From NCBI RefSeq assembly GCF_009496155.1, contig NZ_WIJP01000027.1, positions 1-8,040 on the forward strand: a stretch of DNA of 8,040 bases, given 5' to 3'. Below are positions 6,001 to 8,040 of this stretch, one piece after another. The notes under the pieces were generated by a model, which worked only from the letters and a program-made list of their open reading frames with translations, had not been told where the DNA came from and ran no database searches. Source of the DNA: Streptococcus mitis. GTDB taxonomy: Bacteria > Bacillota > Bacilli > Lactobacillales > Streptococcaceae. The position numbers were made by a program, and so were the translations under genes. How positions within the stretch are numbered: the stretch's first letter is position 1; each line of letters begins with the position of its first letter.

Positions 6001-8040
6001 CAACCACACTACCATCACTCTTAGGATCAACACGAGGAGCTGTAGCTCTAGCCTTAGCAACATTTTCAAAGAATACTTCCGAAACATCGACTGAATCGCC
6101 ACCCTCATCATCTTTATAAATGGTTTTAAGTTGCTTAGTCAATCCTACTTTAGTACCAGTAATCGTAGCATTCCCTTGTAAGTCATTATGGGCAAGAATT
6201 GCTTGCTTATCTTGATCAGACAAAGGTGAACCCAATCTTGATATATCCATATCTTCAGGGACAGGTAAGTAAACTTCTTTACCGTTAACAATAGCTTTTA
6301 CAGCCATCTTTTCCCCTATTCCTGAACCAATTTCGCTACCGCCAACCCATTCAACATTCTTAACGTTTAAACGACTTAGATTATTATCTGTTCCTGCAGT
6401 GGTGTTTGGAAGAACGTTAGCAGTACTTGGTCCTCCGTTAATCTGCTGATTGTAATCATCCATATCATCAGGTTTTACAAACCCTGAGATACTATTAGAT
6501 TTATCATCAATTTTCTGAATAGTAGATACTGGATTAATAACCTGACCTTTTGAAACAGCAGCTGCCGTCACTGTCTTATTAATCACAGGTTCATATACAT
6601 CAGACTGAGTAACAATTCTAAACGGAAGCGTACGAGTCCCCATATTAGGAATAGAAACCTTGAGTTCACCTATCCCTCTACTGAATGGAAGATGTTTAGT
6701 ATTCGCAAGATATTGAATAGTCGTAGAACCTTCATTTTTCCCTTCAATAGAATAAGTTATGCTTTTACCAGGTGCCAAAGGTGGTACAGGCTCAGTTCTT
6801 CCAGTTAATCTATCATAAGAGTCTGCAATCTTATTCAATTTCGTAGGATCTGTTAAAGCATTCAATCTACCATGTTTCAAAAAAGTAGTTTGAACACCCT
6901 GTTTTAAGTTCAATACATAACGCTCATTCGAACCATTCATTTGCAGGTAGTTTTTATGGCGAGAATTTTCCAAGGAACGGAAACCAGCCATATAAAAATC
7001 CTTAGTATTTGCTGGGCTCGTAGTTGTGTATCTGATTTTGTAACCCCCTCTTTGGAGGCTTCCCTTAGGATGCAGAGCATATATGTTCGCGGTAGCATTT
7101 TCAACAGTATTAAAGGCAAAATCTCCCGCTTGTTTAACCGTTTCTGATATTTTATCTGTCTGATAAAATACCTCTTCATTATTAAAAGCAAAATCTCTTA
7201 GACTCGTAAGTGAACCACGACCAACTCCACTCGGTCCTACACCAGCTACGTTGTCGTAGTAAGAGCCACCTTGATTGTTCCAAGCATTTCCGATTGCAGG
7301 GCGATAGTTCCCATTACCCTTATCTATTTCTAAGAAAGCATTGTTACTATTGCTACTCGCCAAACTTTGCCAGTTAGCATTAGCACTATCTTTTTTAAAA
7401 ACCTCCATATGTGTAATGGTATGCCCTTTTGGAACTGTAAAGTAGAAAAATGGATTATCGTGTTGCTCACCAGCTTCATTAAATGTGACTTCCCATTCAG
7501 TCGTAGTTCCATGTCTTTGGGAACTCATATACACTTGGCTACGAATTGTTCTGACTTCAACACGTGTAGGAACATTGGCTTTTTCGGGTGGTCTAGTATT
7601 AGCTTGTCTCCCTTGCGTTGCATAAAGATAGGTACCCTCTTTGTAACCGTTTGCTACCGTTTTGGAATCTGTTTCACTTACAACGTATGCAACCGTATTT
7701 TTTGTGAAATTTTTATTAGCATTCTCAGGCGCTACCTCCCTAAAGCTAACTCCTCTCTCCATCCGTCTGCCATTTAGCACACTACGTTTGCCGTTATGGG
7801 CGCGGAGCACAGCATTGGCGATTGAAGCTTCTGCAGCTTTTGCTTGCTTGATAACGGCTGTAAGGTCAGCGTTTGGATTTTTCAAAGCTTCTTCGATAGC
7901 TGTTACAGCAGCATTAACTTTAGTAACTGCTGAATCCATGTTAGGTAAACCGATAGACTTGGCTAGGTATTCACCCATAGAAGCTGAGATTTTAGAAAGA
8001 CGTTTGCGGTCTTCTTCAGCTTTCTTGTTCGCTTCAGCCG
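1..8040 (-). CDS. Giant serine-rich-repeat surface adhesin, partial at both ends
   Basis: A single minus-strand frame is open across the entire window (2679 complete codons, no stop in any line translated). The domain order is: helical segment, large unassigned beta domain, Rib-like and Ig-like domains, two tandem copies of a super-module that contains Siglec-like and Unique-like domains, and then a serine-rich repeat. This is the plan of accessory-Sec SRR adhesins of streptococci (GspB, Hsa, SrpA family), in which a folded binding region precedes a long O-glycosylated Ser-rich stalk that ends in a sortase signal. The signal peptide (expected KxYKxGKxW type) and the LPXTG anchor are outside the window, so accessory-Sec export and wall anchoring are inferred from family. 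The full protein is over 2680 residues, with well over a thousand residues of non-repeat sequence more than GspB has before its long repeat. I recognise the family but not a named gene, so no symbol is given. Promoter and ribosome binding site are not visible. Confidence 0.93.
654..820 (-). repeat. Nearly identical 167-bp duplication inside the repeat, copy 1 (other copy 990-1156)
   Basis: Compared base by base, 654-820 and 990-1156 differ at one base (G at 752, T at 1088). The offset is 336 bp, exactly seven 48-bp units. The surrounding units match less well at synonymous sites, so this is a recent block copy or gene-conversion tract, not just the background periodicity. It is coding throughout and keeps the octapeptide register. 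Confidence 0.8.
990..1156 (-). repeat. Nearly identical 167-bp duplication inside the repeat, copy 2 (other copy 654-820)
   Basis: This is the partner of 654-820, with one mismatch in 167 bases and an offset of 336 bp. Beyond base 1156 the sequence diverges at several bases at once (CGATGC against TGAAGC), which marks the end of the shared block. Confidence 0.8.
1341..1477 (-). repeat. Nearly identical 137-bp duplication inside the repeat, copy 1 (other copy 1581-1717)
   Basis: 1341-1477 and 1581-1717 differ at two bases, and the offset is 240 bp, five 48-bp units. The block carries a rare variant, TTGCGCTGGT at 1411-1420, found again at 1651-1660 and at 1843-1852 (a further 192 bp, four units). 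The variant therefore tags a small family of block copies. Confidence 0.8.
1581..1717 (-). repeat. Nearly identical 137-bp duplication inside the repeat, copy 2 (other copy 1341-1477)
   Basis: Partner of 1341-1477, with two mismatches. It shares with 1843-1852 the TTGCGCTGGT variant, which shows that copies were also exchanged at a 192-bp spacing. The encoded octapeptide is unchanged in all copies. Confidence 0.8.
2138..2173 (-). other. Charged linker between the folded region and the serine-rich repeat
   Basis: Twelve codons, [12 protein letters not shown], join the last strand of F2 to the first Ser-Ala-Ser of the repeat. It is the only clearly charged stretch near the repeat and marks the abrupt change in composition: the repeat begins immediately afterwards without a transition zone of imperfect units longer than about two tetrapeptides. 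Confidence 0.8.
2174..2410 (-). other. Unique-like domain F2 (third F-type copy), last folded domain before the repeat
   Basis: Residues 1877-1955. [11 protein letters not shown] leads to [20 protein letters not shown], then [20 protein letters not shown] and [15 protein letters not shown]. The same helix followed by a VTY.DGT strand pair is found in F1 and in the GspB Unique domain, which also stands just before the long serine-rich repeat. The identical position supports orthologous architecture. The VSNGKVTV insert makes this copy slightly longer than F1. Confidence 0.75.
2411..2845 (-). other. Siglec-like domain E2 with altered binding motif
   Basis: Residues 1732-1876, exactly 145 aa as in E1. 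[20 protein letters not shown] (2656-2718) matches the [18 protein letters not shown] stretch of E1 and the corresponding GspB segment. Near the C-terminus, [16 protein letters not shown] aligns without gaps with [16 protein letters not shown] of E1. In the motif position the sequence is Trp-Asn-Arg-Gly: the Arg is kept but Thr is replaced by Asn, and the large Trp precedes it. The middle loop is different in composition, with [19 protein letters not shown] instead of a Thr-rich stretch. It may bind a different glycan, bind weakly, or be purely structural. Confidence 0.7.
2471..2482 (-). other. Altered motif WNRG at the Siglec site of E2
   Basis: Codons for Trp-Asn-Arg-Gly (residues 1853-1856) occupy the place of Val-Thr-Arg-Ser in E1. 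The flanking residues align without gaps: GN before, and A-x-D-hydrophobic-S-x-N after. The loss of Thr from a motif that is otherwise nearly constant in sialic-acid-binding SRR adhesins is read directly from the sequence. Its effect on binding is inference. Confidence 0.6.
2846..3154 (-). other. Ig-like domain D2 preceding the second Siglec-like domain
   Basis: Residues 1629-1731 (103 aa against 100 in D1). Matching landmarks are [59 protein letters not shown] and the junction ITKETEAP into E2. It is the best-conserved part of the duplicated block outside the F domain, which makes the pairing of the two super-modules secure. Confidence 0.65.
3962..4165 (-). other. Unique-like domain F1 (second F-type copy in the window)
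   Basis: Residues 1292-1359. An initial strand ([11 protein letters not shown]) leads to a helix, [20 protein letters not shown], then an [20 protein letters not shown] strand pair and a closing TVIP. The order matches the GspB Unique domain (from memory: NLSTSEREAVAAAVRAANP, then a Gly-turn, then VTITYPDKSTDTIP). In the family the Unique domain packs on the Siglec domain and influences its orientation and binding. It directly follows E1, so E1-F1 forms a normal Siglec-Unique pair. Confidence 0.75.
4172..4606 (-). other. Siglec-like sialoglycan-binding domain E1 with intact-looking motif
   Basis: Residues 1145-1289 (145 aa). It starts at the TKETEKP junction and contains [21 protein letters not shown] (4435-4500), which from memory lines up with the YRGESFEYYAEITDNSG stretch of the GspB Siglec domain. 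The C-terminal part has [16 protein letters not shown] (4208-4255), matching the GspB stretch that carries YTRY and WDPSGN. VTRS (4235-4246, residues 1265-1268) therefore fits the family sialic-acid motif, hydrophobic-Thr-Arg-any, whose Arg is needed for binding in GspB. A long Thr-rich loop ([20 protein letters not shown]) lies between, in a region where loops set glycan selectivity. Sialoglycan binding is inferred, not demonstrated. Confidence 0.75.
4235..4246 (-). other. Candidate sialic-acid-binding motif VTRS in E1
   Basis: Codons for Val-Thr-Arg-Ser in the context [16 protein letters not shown]. It follows the pattern hydrophobic-Thr-Arg-any that defines the sialic-acid site of SRR Siglec domains (YTRY in GspB). 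The position relative to the downstream D-x-SGN turn is the same as in GspB. The assignment rests on alignment by eye from memory. Confidence 0.65.
4607..4906 (-). other. Ig-like domain D1 preceding the first Siglec-like domain
   Basis: Residues 1045-1144 (100 aa). The landmarks, each matched in D2 (2846-3154), are [59 protein letters not shown] and the junction ITKETEKP that leads into E1. In GspB a CnaA-type Ig-like domain precedes Siglec, so a supporting role in positioning the Siglec-like domain is plausible but not shown. The LPTG inside NGLLPTG is part of a conserved strand and turn and is not a sortase site. Confidence 0.65.
5759..6049 (-). other. Bacterial Ig-like domain
   Basis: Residues 664-760 read from [19 protein letters not shown] to a final [14 protein letters not shown] and NSDGATTS. 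The pattern is a Pro-Arg-Val start, a DGSVVVSPS strand, a [10 protein letters not shown] strand, an [13 protein letters not shown] strand, [17 protein letters not shown] and then a closing strand. It is the common pattern of bacterial Ig-like repeats in Gram-positive wall proteins. It occurs once here, just before the first super-module, and looks like a spacer domain. No ligand-binding motif is recognisable. Confidence 0.6.
6062..6256 (-). other. Degenerate Unique-like (F-type) domain without an adjacent Siglec-like domain
   Basis: Residues 595-659 contain [20 protein letters not shown], which aligns with the F domains farther on ([17 protein letters not shown] at about 4080-4130 and [15 protein letters not shown] at about 2309-2353). 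After this helix comes a variable stretch and then [17 protein letters not shown], which resembles the ITYKDGT strand-turn-strand end of the other copies but with an acidic Asp/Glu-Gly turn. In GspB and relatives this type of domain (Unique) follows the Siglec domain. Here it follows a Rib-like domain instead. I judge it a third, diverged member of the F family in this protein; the alignment is short, so confidence is moderate. Confidence 0.5.
6257..6601 (-). other. Rib-like beta domain (C-type, first and divergent copy)
   Basis: Residues 480-594 begin with [19 protein letters not shown] and end with [11 protein letters not shown]. The central stretch VEWVGG (in line 6301) matches FEWVGG of the C domain in super-module 2 and FEWDTN in super-module 1, and the tail strand pair has the Rib pattern of a short turn followed by xVPVP. 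An Asn/Asp/Gly-rich insert ([18 protein letters not shown]) makes this copy about 25 residues longer than the 89-residue C domains downstream. Rib/alpha-type domains are structural spacers in streptococcal surface proteins, with no enzymatic role. Domain limits are approximate. Confidence 0.5.
6602..7741 (-). other. Large unassigned beta-rich N-terminal domain, candidate binding head
   Basis: Residues 100-479 (about 380 aa) form a non-repetitive region rich in aromatic residues, Asn, Gly and Thr, as expected of an extracellular beta-sandwich. Visible landmarks are [19 protein letters not shown] (7508-7564), [13 protein letters not shown] (7464-7502), [13 protein letters not shown] (7408-7455), a Gly/Asn-rich loop ([18 protein letters not shown] around 7222-7290), [12 protein letters not shown] around 7000-7048, and a final strand [10 protein letters not shown] ending at 6602. 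There are no cysteines. It sits N-terminal to all repeated modules, where surface adhesins usually carry a ligand-binding head. It has no copy elsewhere in the window. I do not recognise the family. It might be a DEv-IgG-type or lectin-like fold, but that is a guess. Function unknown; adhesion is inferred from position only. Confidence 0.55.
7751..8038 (-). other. Charged alpha-helical N-terminal segment and basic linker
   Basis: Residues 1-79 (7802-8038) are rich in Ala, Lys and Glu with no proline-rich or beta-type stretches. They start with a highly charged run ([17 protein letters not shown]) and continue with heptad-like stretches such as [15 protein letters not shown] and [15 protein letters not shown], which suggests a helical bundle or coiled coil. 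A basic linker follows ([15 protein letters not shown], 7751-7792) before the first beta domain. It lies where mature SRR adhesins have the sequence after the signal peptide, but it is neither Ser-rich nor hydrophobic, so it is not the signal peptide itself. It could be a FIVAR-like or other helical stalk module. No function can be assigned from sequence alone. Confidence 0.6.

Noticed and set aside
6398..6412. LPNTT as a possible sortase signal
   Set aside because: It is internal, is not followed by a hydrophobic segment and basic tail, and lies in a Rib-like domain far from the C-terminus.
7000..7048. RYTTTSP as another Siglec binding motif
   Set aside because: It does not fit hydrophobic-Thr-Arg-any, and the flanking sequence lacks the D-x-SGN turn seen in E1 and in GspB.
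6937..7191. Minus-strand 84-residue frame rich in Lys, Arg and Ile
   Set aside because: It is out of frame within the giant gene. The correct frame gives residues consistent with the surrounding domain.
7367..7777. Plus-strand 136-residue frame
   Set aside because: It lies opposite the unassigned N-terminal domain, has the odd composition of an antisense frame and no plausible function. The minus-strand frame is open through it and encodes coherent beta-domain sequence.

Overview
The whole window is the interior of one giant gene read on the minus strand. One frame (minus-strand codons whose first base lies at positions 1, 4, 7 ... modulo 3) has no stop from position 8040 to position 1. I translated every line and counted 2679 complete codons. 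Neither the start codon nor the stop codon is in the window, so the signal peptide and the cell-wall anchor must lie outside it. The product is a serine-rich-repeat (SRR) surface adhesin. Residue numbers below count from the codon at 8036-8038.

Layout in protein order (high to low coordinates): a charged helical segment with a basic linker (about 8038-7751); a large beta-rich domain of about 380 residues that I cannot assign to a family (about 7741-6602); a Rib-like domain (6601-6257) and a short, degenerate copy of a Unique-type domain (6256-6062); a bacterial Ig-like domain (6049-5759); then two copies in tandem of a six-domain super-module, A-B-C-D-E-F (5740-3962 and 3961-2174). In each copy A and C are Rib-like, B is a beta-rich domain, D is Ig-like, E resembles the sialic-acid-binding Siglec domain of SRR adhesins such as GspB and Hsa, and F resembles the Unique domain that follows Siglec in those proteins. 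After a 12-residue charged linker comes an extremely regular serine-rich repeat of 178 Xaa-Ser-Ala-Ser tetrapeptides (2137-2) that runs off the window edge.

The organism is most likely an oral streptococcus of the mitis/sanguinis type. The reasons are the resemblance of E-F to GspB-type Siglec-Unique modules, the Rib-like repeats and the low-to-moderate G+C outside the repeat. A relative such as Gemella or Granulicatella cannot be excluded. Proteins of this class are normally glycosylated in the cytoplasm, exported by the accessory Sec system (SecA2/SecY2/Asp) and anchored by sortase. In the expected arrangement the long glycosylated repeat is a stalk that holds the folded N-terminal half away from the cell. 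None of the partner genes is visible here.

The most interesting points are: the two E domains have exactly the same length by my boundaries, but the first keeps a candidate sialic-acid motif (Val-Thr-Arg-Ser, 4235-4246) while the second has Trp-Asn-Arg-Gly (2471-2482) in that place; the large N-terminal domain is a possible second, unassigned binding head; and the repeat is built from 48-bp units with recent duplications at multiples of 48 bp. There are no RNA genes, promoters, terminators, CRISPR arrays or insertion sequences that I can support, and there is no non-coding stretch.
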